From positions 36,966-100,965 of the forward strand of contig CANMPP010000006.1 of the NCBI GenBank assembly GCA_947499735.1: a stretch of 64,000 nucleotides of DNA, in the 5' to 3' direction. The DNA comes from an uncultured Pelagimonas sp. Its GTDB lineage: Bacteria > Pseudomonadota > Alphaproteobacteria > Rhodobacterales > Rhodobacteraceae. The position numbers were made by a program, and so were the translations under genes. Under the pieces are notes generated by a model. It was not told the DNA's origin. It ran no database searches and saw only the letters and a program-made list of their open reading frames with translations. Below, in pieces: positions 10,147 to 18,149 of the stretch (positions are counted from its first letter, which is position 1; each line of letters starts with the position of its first letter).

Positions 10147-10177
10147 TGCTGATAGACACCAATTTTAGGACGTCACC

Positions 10178-10435
10178 GTGATTCATCCAAGTGCTCCAAC
10201 TCCAATTAGGGAAAAAATTCCATATAAGGGTGTTTTCACGGCAATCGTTCTTTTCGTTTCGTGCACTTTGGTCACCAAAAATGTGCATTCAACTACGCGT
10301 CTCGTGGATTATCTAGCCCGCGTCACTTTTTCAAGACGCCTTGCCAAATTTAGCGTCAAAGATCAGCTCATTGGGCGAAAACCGTATCATTGTGTAAAGC
10401 GGATTCCCTTCCGCTGCTTGCATCAGTTGGAATGA
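10178..10435 (+). CDS. Doubtful small ORF, 85 aa
   Basis: Not recognised. A GTG start is preceded by AGGA at 10167-10170 with good spacing (7 bases). The product is basic, with one hydrophobic stretch near residues 19-32, possibly a membrane segment or poor signal sequence. It lies in a 474-base gap (10082-10555) that is more AT-rich than the neighbouring genes. It could be a real GntR-controlled gene, a gene remnant, or chance. Nothing else was recognised in this gap apart from the operator-like site at 10135-10146. Confidence 0.25.
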   Translation: MIHPSAPTPIREKIPYKGVFTAIVLFVSCTLVTKNVHSTTRLVDYLARVTFSRRLAKFSVKDQLIGRKPYHCVKRIPFRCLHQLE

Positions 10436-10555
10436 CCTATGCGACCGATGGTCATCTGCAAGAAATAAGCAAATTTTCGAACTTGTCAGACAAGCACACC
10501 AATCTGGAACATTAGGCTGTTTTCCTTGTCTTCACGCAAAAAAGGTACATAAATA

Positions 10556-11161
10556 ATGACTAGTCACGCAAACGAGAAGTATTCACAATTATTGCGTGAC
10601 GAGCTTATGGATCTAGACAGCAGTATCAGAGCAGAAGTCGTTTCTCCCCTTGGCGGCAAGATTGTCACGATGGGATTCCCCGGCCTTGCCTTTGACATAA
10701 AAGGTGCGACCTATCTCGACCCAGAGCGGATGGACGCAACCCTTTTGCACCCCGCGATGGCGCAATGTCGCACATTATGTGTTTTGCTTGAAAGCGCGGA
10801 ACTGCCCGATGATGGTTTGAATTTTCTAACCAAGCGATGTGCGATGCATGGCATTTCGGTGTTGCATGTGCCGATCGTGGATTATCATGCGCCCGATGTC
10901 CTATTCGAAGAAAAATGGGCCCATCTGTCGCATCGGATCTTGGCCCAGATTAGCGAAGGCGGAACCCTCGGTTTGACATGTCACTACGGGGCAGGTCGTT
11001 CGGGAATGATGGCAACTTATCTGCTGATGCAAAGCGGTGTGCCCCTGGCGAATGCTGTTTCAATGGTTCGGGATCATTTCCCGGATTCCATAGAAAACGA
11101 CATTCAAATGCAGTGGCTGGAACAGAAATGGGCGGAGTTTGGCACTCCGCCCCAAGGATAG
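10556..11161 (+). CDS. Protein tyrosine / dual-specificity phosphatase-like protein
   Basis: 201-aa cytoplasmic protein with the cysteine phosphatase signature C-x5-R-S (CHYGAGRSG, around residues 142-150). Fold features of the dual-specificity class include an upstream acidic loop region and a helix after the P-loop. It is expected to hydrolyse phosphotyrosine or a related phosphoester; the substrate is unknown. ATG 10556 is preceded by an AAGG at 10542-10545. It is transcribed alone, convergent with the next operon. Confidence 0.75.
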   Translation: MTSHANEKYSQLLRDELMDLDSSIRAEVVSPLGGKIVTMGFPGLAFDIKGATYLDPERMDATLLHPAMAQCRTLCVLLESAELPDDGLNFLTKRCAMHGISVLHVPIVDYHAPDVLFEEKWAHLSHRILAQISEGGTLGLTCHYGAGRSGMMATYLLMQSGVPLANAVSMVRDHFPDSIENDIQMQWLEQKWAEFGTPPQG

Positions 11162-11181
11162 CCAGACGTTCCAGCATCGAT

Positions 11182-11216
11182 AAAAAGGGCAAGATGCAGG
11201 CAGCCCTGATCTTGCC
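11182..11216 (-). terminator. Intrinsic terminator of the TRAP/aldolase operon
   Basis: GGCAAGAT (11188-11195) pairs with ATCTTGCC (11209-11216), and inside it CAGG pairs with CCTG. On the minus strand the stem is followed by a run of five T (11182-11186). It sits directly after the class II aldolase-like stop. Confidence 0.75.
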
Positions 11217-11222
11217 AATGCG

Positions 11223-11990
11223 TTACATCGCTTTTTCGCGTTTCATCTTACGAACCATCGCATCAAAGAGCAGTATCGCGAAAGATGCGTTGTCTTTCAG
11301 GCGCTGGGCATCTTCTGCACATTTCGCCTTAATCTCGTCAGGTAAGATCGAATTTGGACCTGGGATTGCATTCGCTGTGCATTGAATTTCGGCTGCACGC
11401 TGAACGGTCCACAGCAAGAAGAATGTCAGTGGGATGTCGGCCTCACATACGGCAACGCCGTGATTGCGCAACACAAGAACATGTTTGTCGCCAAGAGATT
11501 CTAACATGCGTGCCCGTTCGTCATCATAGATCGTGATGCCCTCAAAGGCATGATAGGCGACGCGTCCAAATAGCTGCGCGCCGTAAAAGCTATCATGATC
11601 GATGCCAAAGCCCTTCATCGTGATCGCAGAGATTGGCGTTGTATGTGTATGCGCAACACAACCAACATCAGGGCGGTGTTCATGGATCACACCATGTAGG
11701 GCAAAACCGGCAGGGTTTGGTTTGTAAGGACTGTCGCGCAGCAATTTCCCGTCAACGCCGACCACCAACAGGTTTTCTGGTGTGACCTCGTCATAGTGTA
11801 GTCCCATAGGATTGACCAAATACGTATGGTCCTTGCCCGGCAAGCGCACGGAGATGTGGTTGAAAATCAGTTCTGTCCAACCAAGATAGCTGACCAAGTG
11901 ATAGAAATCGGCCAGCTGAACGCGCAACTGTTCTTCTGTCATGTCAGCCATGGGGATTGGATCTTGAATGATCGGGGCAGGCGAATTCAT
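11223..11990 (-). CDS. Class II aldolase/adducin-family protein
   Basis: 255-aa cytoplasmic enzyme of the zinc-dependent class II aldolase fold. The metal-ligand motif HTHT lies at ~115-118 and the downstream LRNHG motif, carrying the third His, at ~173-177. Such proteins cleave or decarboxylate sugar-like or hydroxy-acid substrates; the substrate here is unknown. It is the last gene of the TRAP operon, overlapping the preceding reductase gene by 4 bases (ATGA). Co-transcription with a TRAP importer and an ApbA-like reductase suggests catabolism of an imported hydroxy or keto acid. Confidence 0.82.
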   Translation of the reverse strand: MNSPAPIIQDPIPMADMTEEQLRVQLADFYHLVSYLGWTELIFNHISVRLPGKDHTYLVNPMGLHYDEVTPENLLVVGVDGKLLRDSPYKPNPAGFALHGVIHEHRPDVGCVAHTHTTPISAITMKGFGIDHDSFYGAQLFGRVAYHAFEGITIYDDERARMLESLGDKHVLVLRNHGVAVCEADIPLTFFLLWTVQRAAEIQCTANAIPGPNSILPDEIKAKCAEDAQRLKDNASFAILLFDAMVRKMKREKAM

Positions 11991-13012
11991 GTCGCAGTCC
12001 TTTCATGCTCATAATCGAACAAAGAGGTAAGAGTTTCGGTGAGGGTTTCAGCTGGAACAGGCAGGCTGCCCGCAGTTTCCAGCAGCGCTAGTAGTCGCTC
12101 CATGGTCGGCATGGGGCGGCCAGCAGCGCGTGCTAGGTCAACCGGCGCCCGGCAAATCGCGTCCAGCTCCAGTGGTTTGCCAGCTAAGGTGTCCTGCAGC
12201 ATGGATGTTGGAAAAGGGCCGGCATCGATAAATAAGTCCACCAACCAGTCATTTGGAGGCAGATCATAGCCCAAAGGCGCTGCCCAAGCGCGGAATTCAT
12301 CCGCCAAATTTGTTGCAATGCGTTTGAGATCGGTATCCGTGCCAATTTGATCCAACACAGCGCCGGTCAGGGAAGAAAGTGGATTGGTTGTGAAATTCGC
12401 CAACAGCTTGACTATTGTCTTTAGGCGAATGTCCTCAGATATATCCGTGCGCACACCACCCTTTTCCAATGTGTTGATGAGATCATCCAGCAGGCTTGTA
12501 TCGGTGTCGCGCAAGACAGAACCAAGGCTCAGCGTTGGGGTGTTGGAGGAAACGGCCTGACCGGAGGTTTCCGTTTTGACGGTCATCAACAGCACCGCAC
12601 CGAGAACTTGTTCGGGCGATAGAAGGGTTTTTAAATGCCCATCTGGATCCACACACGGGACGTCACCCATATCGCCGGGCTGTGCAAAGAACCAAAATGG
12701 AAATCCGTTGACCATCGGGATGACCCAAGTGTTTGGGGTCAATGCTGCGCGATTGGCATAAAGCGCTGTGCCCAAATCTTGTGATTTCACGCATAGGAAC
12801 ACAGCGTCCATGGGGGTGTCCAAGGCCGGTGTGACCTGTGGGTTGGCATCAATCACCGTGCCACGATCATTCAGTGATATGCCTTCGCTGCGAATGCGCT
12901 CTAATCGCGCACCGCGGGCGGTTAACCATACATCCGCACCGCCGCGGCACAGGAGGGCAGCCATTGCTGTCCCGATATTACCTGCGCCAACAACGCCTAT
13001 TTTCAACGGCAT
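11987..13012 (-). CDS. Ketopantoate reductase-like (ApbA/PanE family) dehydrogenase
   Basis: 341-aa NAD(P)H-dependent oxidoreductase. It has an N-terminal Rossmann fold with GxGNIG at residues 8-13 and the family's conserved VKSQD segment (~75), followed by a helical C-terminal domain. True PanE works in pantothenate synthesis. Here the operon (TRAP transporter, aldolase) suggests a catabolic 2-keto/2-hydroxy acid oxidoreductase instead. It overlaps the aldolase gene by 4 bases and lies 20 bases after the TRAP large permease. Confidence 0.8.
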   Translation of the reverse strand: MPLKIGVVGAGNIGTAMAALLCRGGADVWLTARGARLERIRSEGISLNDRGTVIDANPQVTPALDTPMDAVFLCVKSQDLGTALYANRAALTPNTWVIPMVNGFPFWFFAQPGDMGDVPCVDPDGHLKTLLSPEQVLGAVLLMTVKTETSGQAVSSNTPTLSLGSVLRDTDTSLLDDLINTLEKGGVRTDISEDIRLKTIVKLLANFTTNPLSSLTGAVLDQIGTDTDLKRIATNLADEFRAWAAPLGYDLPPNDWLVDLFIDAGPFPTSMLQDTLAGKPLELDAICRAPVDLARAAGRPMPTMERLLALLETAGSLPVPAETLTETLTSLFDYEHERTAT

Positions 13013-13032
13013 GTTTCTAGCTCCGATTTTAT

Positions 13033-14313
13033 TTATGTAAGAAGCAAAACCAATCCGGGCATGGCGGTCAAAAGCCCCACGCGCAGAACATCCATCACAA
13101 CAAACGGGCCCAAGCCGCTAAAGATCGTGCCCAAGCGAACGTCTGGAACAACAGATCGCAAGACAAAGGCATTCATTCCGACAGGAGGGGTGATGTAGGA
13201 GATCTCTGTCACCATCACGACGAAAATCCCAAACCATATCAGGTCAATCCCGTGGGACGCTGCAATGGGATAGAAAACCGGGACGGTCAGCATGATCATC
13301 GATAGGCTTTCCAGAACGCAGCCCAGCACCAAATAGATGCATAGGATGATCAGGATAAAGGTCAGCCGGCTGTCTCCAAACATGCCCAGAAAGGTCTGAA
13401 TATCGGTCGTCATTCCAGACATGTTGACGTAGTTGGAAAAGGTCAGGGCACCAAACAGGATGAAGAACATCATCGCCGTTGTTTTCATAGTGTCAAACAG
13501 CACGTCCAACAGACCGGAAAGAGAAAATTTGCCGGACAGGACAACCAATAGCAACGCGCCACCGGCCCCCATTCCCGCACTTTCTGTTGGGGTAAAGACG
13601 CCCAGATAGATGCCGCCCATGACAAAGGTGAACAGGGCCAGCGCACCCGCGGTGCCTTTCAGCGCGCGCAGACGATCGGCAAGGGGAAGTTTTGGTTCGG
13701 TTGGCAGATCAATTTTGCGCAGATGCAGGGTGATGCGTACAGCAATGGCATAGCCGATGATGCCAATGACACCGGGGATCAAGCCGGCGAGAAACAGTTT
13801 GCCAATGTCCTGTTGGGTCATGATGCCATAGAAGACAAGAATAACAGATGGTGGGATCAAAATGCCCAATGTACCACCAGCGGCGATAGAGGCGGTGGAC
13901 AATTGGTCTGGATAGCCAAATTTCCGCATTGAGGGCAGCGCAATGCGCGTCATTGTTGCCGCTGTCGCCATTGAAGATCCACAAACGGACGAAAACGCGC
14001 CGCAGGCAACAACGGTTGCCGTGGCCAATCCGCCCTTGCGATGACGTAGCCAGGCATAGGCGGAATTATACAGTTCGGCTGCGATGCCGGATTGGACAAC
14101 GAAGTTCCCCATCATCAAAAACAACGGCAAAACAGAGAGAGAGTAATCCCGGCCATTGTCAAAGAATGTCGATCCAAGCAAGGCCAGCGCTGGGCTCCAT
14201 CCAATAATGGCAGCAACACCCACCAGGCCAACGCCAGCAAGGGCAAAAGCAATAGGCACGCCCATAAAGAGGAGGATGGCAAGCACAGCCATACCGATTG
14301 GCCAATAGTCCAT
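13033..14313 (-). CDS. TRAP transporter large permease (DctM family)
   Basis: 426-aa integral membrane protein with about 12 hydrophobic helices. It has DctM hallmarks such as the glycine-rich SSVCGSSMATAATM segment and the GGTLGILIPPS motif. It forms the ion-coupled translocation channel with the DctQ subunit encoded 3 bases upstream. The first of two TRAP systems in the window. Confidence 0.93.
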   Translation of the reverse strand: MDYWPIGMAVLAILLFMGVPIAFALAGVGLVGVAAIIGWSPALALLGSTFFDNGRDYSLSVLPLFLMMGNFVVQSGIAAELYNSAYAWLRHRKGGLATATVVACGAFSSVCGSSMATAATMTRIALPSMRKFGYPDQLSTASIAAGGTLGILIPPSVILVFYGIMTQQDIGKLFLAGLIPGVIGIIGYAIAVRITLHLRKIDLPTEPKLPLADRLRALKGTAGALALFTFVMGGIYLGVFTPTESAGMGAGGALLLVVLSGKFSLSGLLDVLFDTMKTTAMMFFILFGALTFSNYVNMSGMTTDIQTFLGMFGDSRLTFILIILCIYLVLGCVLESLSMIMLTVPVFYPIAASHGIDLIWFGIFVVMVTEISYITPPVGMNAFVLRSVVPDVRLGTIFSGLGPFVVMDVLRVGLLTAMPGLVLLLT

Positions 14314-14316
14314 GGT

Positions 14317-14880
14317 CTATCCTTTAAAAGGTTTTGTGGTGAAAAACCGCCAGACCGGCTGTAACCCGGTGATGGCACCGCCTGCGAAACAACACAGCGC
14401 GCAGAAATAGCCCAAGGGGGCAATTGGCAGCTTCAGATTGGTTGTCGTCCCGCCATATCCGCCAATTTGTGTCGCGTAGATCCAGATACGCCACCCAACG
14501 ACGAACAGGATGATGGCTGCACAAAGGCCGGTTAGGATCAATCGCCAGGGATGTATCCAGCCCGGCAGTTTGTCAGTGACAAGATCCACAACCACATGGT
14601 CATCTGCCAAAGACACGGCACCCAGGCCAAGGAAGATCGTCGCGCATAGCAGGACTTCTGTCAGTTCAGCGGCCCCTTTGATGGGGGCATTGAACACGTA
14701 GCGCCCAATGACGTCAAAAACGGTTAGCCCCATCATGGTTGTCAAAAGCAGACCGCCAAGGGCTGCCATCAGCATGCCTGCGACATTTAGCTTTCTAAGC
14801 GGAGACGATGTGGGAGGATCCACCGCCTCCGCCGTTCTGTCACCGGACTGGTCCGGTGACATTGTCTGACTTTGCGTCAT
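14317..14880 (-). CDS. TRAP transporter small permease (DctQ family)
   Basis: 187-aa protein with four predicted membrane helices, preceded by a ~30-residue hydrophilic N-terminus rich in Ser/Pro/Asp. It couples to the large permease and the periplasmic binding protein. Its start overlaps the stop of the binding-protein gene by 4 bases. Confidence 0.88.
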   Translation of the reverse strand: MTQSQTMSPDQSGDRTAEAVDPPTSSPLRKLNVAGMLMAALGGLLLTTMMGLTVFDVIGRYVFNAPIKGAAELTEVLLCATIFLGLGAVSLADDHVVVDLVTDKLPGWIHPWRLILTGLCAAIILFVVGWRIWIYATQIGGYGGTTTNLKLPIAPLGYFCALCCFAGGAITGLQPVWRFFTTKPFKG

Positions 14881-15890
14881 TGGGTGACGCCCGCCGCCGC
14901 GATTTCTGCTTGCAGCATTTCATAGGCTGCCATTCCGTCGATGCCAGTTTCTGAAACTTCTGCAATTTTTGCATCAACGATAGGCTGTAGGGCTTCTGTC
15001 CATGCGGCGGTTTGTGCATCCGTTGCCGGCGTCACAATCGTTTTGCCAACCATGGCTTCTTTGCCTGCGGCATCTGCGGAATCCCACATCTGTCCAGCCA
15101 TGCGTGCCAAGGCTTCGCCCGTAACACTGTCAATTGCCGCTTGGTCTTCTTCGCTTAGGCTGTCCCATTTGGTTTTATTCATAACGATGTAGAACGATGT
15201 ATTGTACAGGCCACCGGGCACGGACACACCAACAGAAAGTTCTGGGATCAGCTTGAAGAAATTGACAGATTCATAGGGGAACAGAATGCCGTCCGCGACG
15301 CCTTGGCTGAGCAATTCATATGCTTTTGAAGACGGGCCTTCCACTGGAACGGCACCCAATGTGGATGCTACTTCGTGAACGATACCGCCGCCAACGCGTA
15401 GTTTTGTGCCCTTCAGCAGATCGGGCGATGTCGCATCACCGTCTTTAAGGAAAATTTCGCCCGGTCCATGAGTGAAGACAGCCAACACTTTAACATCATC
15501 ATATTCGCCGGCATCTTTCAGCATGGCCTCATATGTGCGCCAGTACGCCACAGATAGGGCTTCCGCACTGTCAGACATGAAAGGCAGCTCGGCAATATTG
15601 GTCGTCTTAAAGCGACCTGCATTGTAACCTTGAACGCCAAAGGTGATATCGGCCACGCCGTTCACAGCGAAATCAAAATGGGCTTGGGGCGGGCCAAGCG
15701 GTGCTGGCAAAATGTTTGCTGTCACCGAACCACCTGTCGCTTCGCTGATTTGTTCGGCCATGGGAACGATCACCTCGGATACCAATGGGTGTGACGGCGG
15801 TAGCCAGTTGGCCACGGTTAGAACTGTTTCAGCCATGACAGGTGTGCCAAGGGCCAATGTGAGTGCTGCGCTGTGCAGGAGATGTTTCAT
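14877..15890 (-). CDS. TRAP transporter substrate-binding protein (DctP family)
   Basis: 337-aa periplasmic binding protein with a cleavable signal peptide (cleavage near residue 20, after VMA). DctP folds usually hold an organic acid via a conserved arginine. First gene of the minus-strand operon, with an AGGG-type ribosome site. Its upstream region carries ATTCACGTGAAA and TTACAGTAA elements also present in the iacI/iacH promoter, so it may belong to the indole-acetate regulon. The substrate cannot be read from the sequence. Confidence 0.92.
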   Translation of the reverse strand: MKHLLHSAALTLALGTPVMAETVLTVANWLPPSHPLVSEVIVPMAEQISEATGGSVTANILPAPLGPPQAHFDFAVNGVADITFGVQGYNAGRFKTTNIAELPFMSDSAEALSVAYWRTYEAMLKDAGEYDDVKVLAVFTHGPGEIFLKDGDATSPDLLKGTKLRVGGGIVHEVASTLGAVPVEGPSSKAYELLSQGVADGILFPYESVNFFKLIPELSVGVSVPGGLYNTSFYIVMNKTKWDSLSEEDQAAIDSVTGEALARMAGQMWDSADAAGKEAMVGKTIVTPATDAQTAAWTEALQPIVDAKIAEVSETGIDGMAAYEMLQAEIAAAGVTQ

Positions 15891-16254
15891 CTGATTGTGT
15901 TCCCTGTTGCTATTTTAATGTCTCATTTGGCTATGAACGCGGTGAGGTCGGTTCAAATGTCATCGGGTTTGCCAATAACAGCTTGATCACACCGGATCGG
16001 GTCATTTGTTATTTACAGTAAAATTCCTGCATTCAGCGCCCTGATGGCAATAATATTCACGTGAAAAGTGCGGTAATGTGCGTTTTTGATGCGCGCTTGA
16101 GCAGTTGCGGTGAATTATGTGGCAATTTCGAGATCTGCGGCCGTCGGAAGTTCGCGCGCTTTGATTCGATTCTGCAAAATGTCTGTCATCATTTCGTGCG
16201 CGGCTAAAATTCAGGTTTTGACATTTTGCCGCGCGTCAGTTGCGATCTTTCAGT
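15891..16254. other. 364-base regulatory gap upstream of the TRAP operon
   Basis: No gene supported. It holds the leader of the TRAP operon (transcribed leftward) and the 3' end region of the iacI-like gene. Three short elements recur in the iac promoter: TTTACAGTAAA at 16012-16022, ATTCACGTGAAA at 16055-16066, and TGCGGTAAT at 16069-16077. Confidence 0.6.
16055..16066. promoter_or_regulatory. ATTCACGTGAAA element upstream of TRAP operon
   Basis: 12 bases identical to 16905-16916 in the iacI/iacH divergent promoter, with a perfect 10-bp palindrome core TTCACGTGAA. About 165 bases upstream of the binding-protein start. Candidate operator. Confidence 0.55.
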
Positions 16255-16833
16255 TTATGGTGTCATCAAGACTGATGCTTGCGGATAGTCAGATGCCCAG
16301 GTGGAGGGAAGTGGGGCGATGAAAACGTTTTCGGTTCGGTTGCGCGTGAAGCGCCACATGCCATCGCTGCACTTTTTGTAGCTATTATATAGTCGGGAAG
16401 AGCGCAGCAGGGCTTTGCCATCGGAAAATAGCCATGGTTGCATATGGACCCAATTGCCCTCTGCTGTTTGAGCGTCCTCAGACACGCGAATATTTTCGGA
16501 TGTCAGATAGTGGCAATTTAAGATCAGCTTTGGGTCGGACTTTTCGTTCCAAAAATTTTCGAAATGCGTTTTGATGGCCTGCCAGCCTTCTGCGCGACCA
16601 AATTGCCCGTCGTAATATTCACCAACGCCTTCCCAAACAGCATCTTGTTCGAACAATTCCATGATCAGATTGATCCGCGCACTGTCATCTGTGCATCCGA
16701 ATTCCGGATTGGGTGTGTCGCAAAGAAACATGTAGCGGGATTGCACCCGGCGCACGTCCGACTCGGCCTGCAGGCGCGCGATTTGCATTTCAAGCGCGTG
16801 AATTCGTGCGTTTTCTGAAGATTGTTCCATCAA
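16255..16833 (-). CDS. SnoaL-like (NTF2-fold) protein, iacI-like
   Basis: 192-aa cytoplasmic protein: a short N-terminal coiled coil (~5-30), then a SnoaL-type alpha+beta cone domain (~28-175). The motif DVRRVQSRYMFLCD is typical of the SnoaL_4 group that accompanies ring-hydroxylating oxygenases. In the described iac loci of Pseudomonas and relatives a small protein, IacI, of similar kind is present. Here it is divergent from the amidase instead of lying between iacB and iacC. The start is supported by AGGG on the minus strand. Assignment to IacI is by context and fold, not by direct comparison. Confidence 0.62.
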   Translation of the reverse strand: MMEQSSENARIHALEMQIARLQAESDVRRVQSRYMFLCDTPNPEFGCTDDSARINLIMELFEQDAVWEGVGEYYDGQFGRAEGWQAIKTHFENFWNEKSDPKLILNCHYLTSENIRVSEDAQTAEGNWVHMQPWLFSDGKALLRSSRLYNSYKKCSDGMWRFTRNRTENVFIAPLPSTWASDYPQASVLMTP

Positions 16834-16843
16834 AGTTTTCCCT

Positions 16844-16858
16844 AACTGCGGTAATTTT
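16844..16858. promoter_or_regulatory. Direct repeat copy 1, AACTGCGGTAATTTT
   Basis: 15-bp element identical to 16935-16949. It lies just upstream of the iacI-like gene. TGCGGTAAT occurs a third time at 16069-16077 before the TRAP operon. Confidence 0.5.
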
Positions 16859-16904
16859 CATCTTTTTGCCACAACGATATGCGTTGGCGAGGAATTAATG
16901 CATT

Positions 16905-16916
16905 ATTCACGTGAAA
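16905..16916. promoter_or_regulatory. ATTCACGTGAAA element in iacI/iacH divergent promoter
   Basis: Identical 12-mer to the one before the TRAP operon (16055-16066). It lies midway between the two divergent starts (16833 and 16991), so it could control both. Confidence 0.55.
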
Positions 16917-16934
16917 TATCTTGATAGACACAAG

Positions 16935-16953
16935 AACTGCGGTAATTTTACCG
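16935..16953. promoter_or_regulatory. Direct repeat copy 2 overlapping inverted repeat CGGTAATTTTACCG
   Basis: Second AACTGCGGTAATTTT copy (16935-16949). It forms an inverted repeat with 6-bp arms CGGTAA/TTACCG and 2-bp centre (16940-16953), 38 bases before the amidase start. Position and symmetry fit a dimeric regulator such as the MarR protein encoded downstream (inference). Confidence 0.55.
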
Positions 16954-16990
16954 TAACCCGACTGATATTCATGCAGAGTTTGATTTTCCA

Positions 16991-18148
16991 ATGACCCTAG
17001 CCAACGCTTTACCCTCTGAGCTGATATGCGCCCTTGATATAGGTGGTGATGGCCTTCGTGTGGTTGTCAAAGACTGTATAGATATCGCGGGTTACGTTAC
17101 TGCCTGCGGATCATTGGCCTTTCAGAAGCAAACACCAGCGCAAGTGCATGCCGAGGTGGTTGATCAGCTTTTGAACAATGGATGCCGCATTGTTGGTAAG
17201 TCCAAGATGCACGAACTGGCCTTTGGCATGACTGGCGTAAATGCGGCCCTCGGCACCCCGATCAACCCAAACTGGCCAGACAGGATCCCTGGTGGGTCGT
17301 CGTCGGGCTCGGCCGTATCTGTTGCGGCTGGTGGTTGCGATTTTTCAATTGGCACGGATACAGGCGGTTCTGTTCGATTGCCGGCGATCTGTTGCGGTGT
17401 TTTTGGCATAAAGCCCACATTCGGCCGTGTCAGTCGCCAAGGGTGCACGCCTCGGAATAGCTCTTTGGATTGTGTGGGCGTGTTTGCTGGATCGGCAGAC
17501 ATGTTGACCACGGGTATGCTGGCGATAGATTCAACTTTCGAAAAAGTTACGTTGGATCAAGAGCCTCGGCTTGCTGCATTGGAAGGCCCCTGCGAGACGT
17601 CCATTCAGGTCATGTTTGACGCGCTATTCCCAGAGGAAGATCGCGTAACTTTGCCCTCATTGGACGCAGCATTTGATGCAGGCATGGTGGTCATCAACAC
17701 AGAAACCCATGCAGCGTTTTCACACTTATTGGGAGCGGATTCTGTTTTGGGACCAGATGTCGCAAAACGTTTGGCGCTTGGTGGTGAAGTCAGCGAAACC
17801 GCACGAACGGATGCCGAAGCCGTCAGATCGCAATTCACACGCGAAGTCGATCAAGCGCTGGCAACATATGACGCTTTGGTGTCCCCAGCGCTACCGATTG
17901 TGCCGCTGAAATTGGTTGACGCAAATGATCCATCCAAGCTGCTGCCGATGTCACGTTTTATTCGCCCATTTAATCTAAGCGGTCATCCAGCCATTGTTTT
18001 ACCGGTTCGCGTTGGATCTGAAGGGTTGCCAGCCGGAATTCAGATCGTGGGCCGCAAAGGCGAAGACGCCAAACTATGCGCGATTGCTGAGCATCTCGTC
18101 TCCCGTTTCCCAAATACATTTTCCTCACATTCACAGGAGGACTGCTGA
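16991..18148 (+). CDS. iacH: Amidase-signature enzyme, IacH-like
   Basis: 385-aa amidase-signature hydrolase. The Ser-cisSer-Lys triad is visible: Lys27 (VVVKD), cis-Ser103 in GGSSSGSA and nucleophile Ser127 in DTGGSVRLP, with the standard 24-residue spacing. It is shorter than typical 450-500-aa members. In iac clusters IacH is an amidase thought to release indole-3-acetate from amides or conjugates; it is not essential for IAA ring breakdown. First gene of the plus-strand iac-like operon; the next gene starts 1 base after its stop. The symbol rests on family plus gene order. Confidence 0.78.
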   Translation: MTLANALPSELICALDIGGDGLRVVVKDCIDIAGYVTACGSLAFQKQTPAQVHAEVVDQLLNNGCRIVGKSKMHELAFGMTGVNAALGTPINPNWPDRIPGGSSSGSAVSVAAGGCDFSIGTDTGGSVRLPAICCGVFGIKPTFGRVSRQGCTPRNSSLDCVGVFAGSADMLTTGMLAIDSTFEKVTLDQEPRLAALEGPCETSIQVMFDALFPEEDRVTLPSLDAAFDAGMVVINTETHAAFSHLLGADSVLGPDVAKRLALGGEVSETARTDAEAVRSQFTREVDQALATYDALVSPALPIVPLKLVDANDPSKLLPMSRFIRPFNLSGHPAIVLPVRVGSEGLPAGIQIVGRKGEDAKLCAIAEHLVSRFPNTFSSHSQEDC

Positions 18149-18149
18149 T

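Noticed and set aside
16110..16322. Small plus-strand frame in the gap before the iacI-like gene
   Set aside because: Overlaps the iacI-like 3' end on the opposite strand and has no ribosome site or recognisable product.
17994..18149. N-terminal extension of the IacA-like protein
   Set aside because: It lies wholly inside the amidase gene, and a strong AGGAGG supports ATG 18150.
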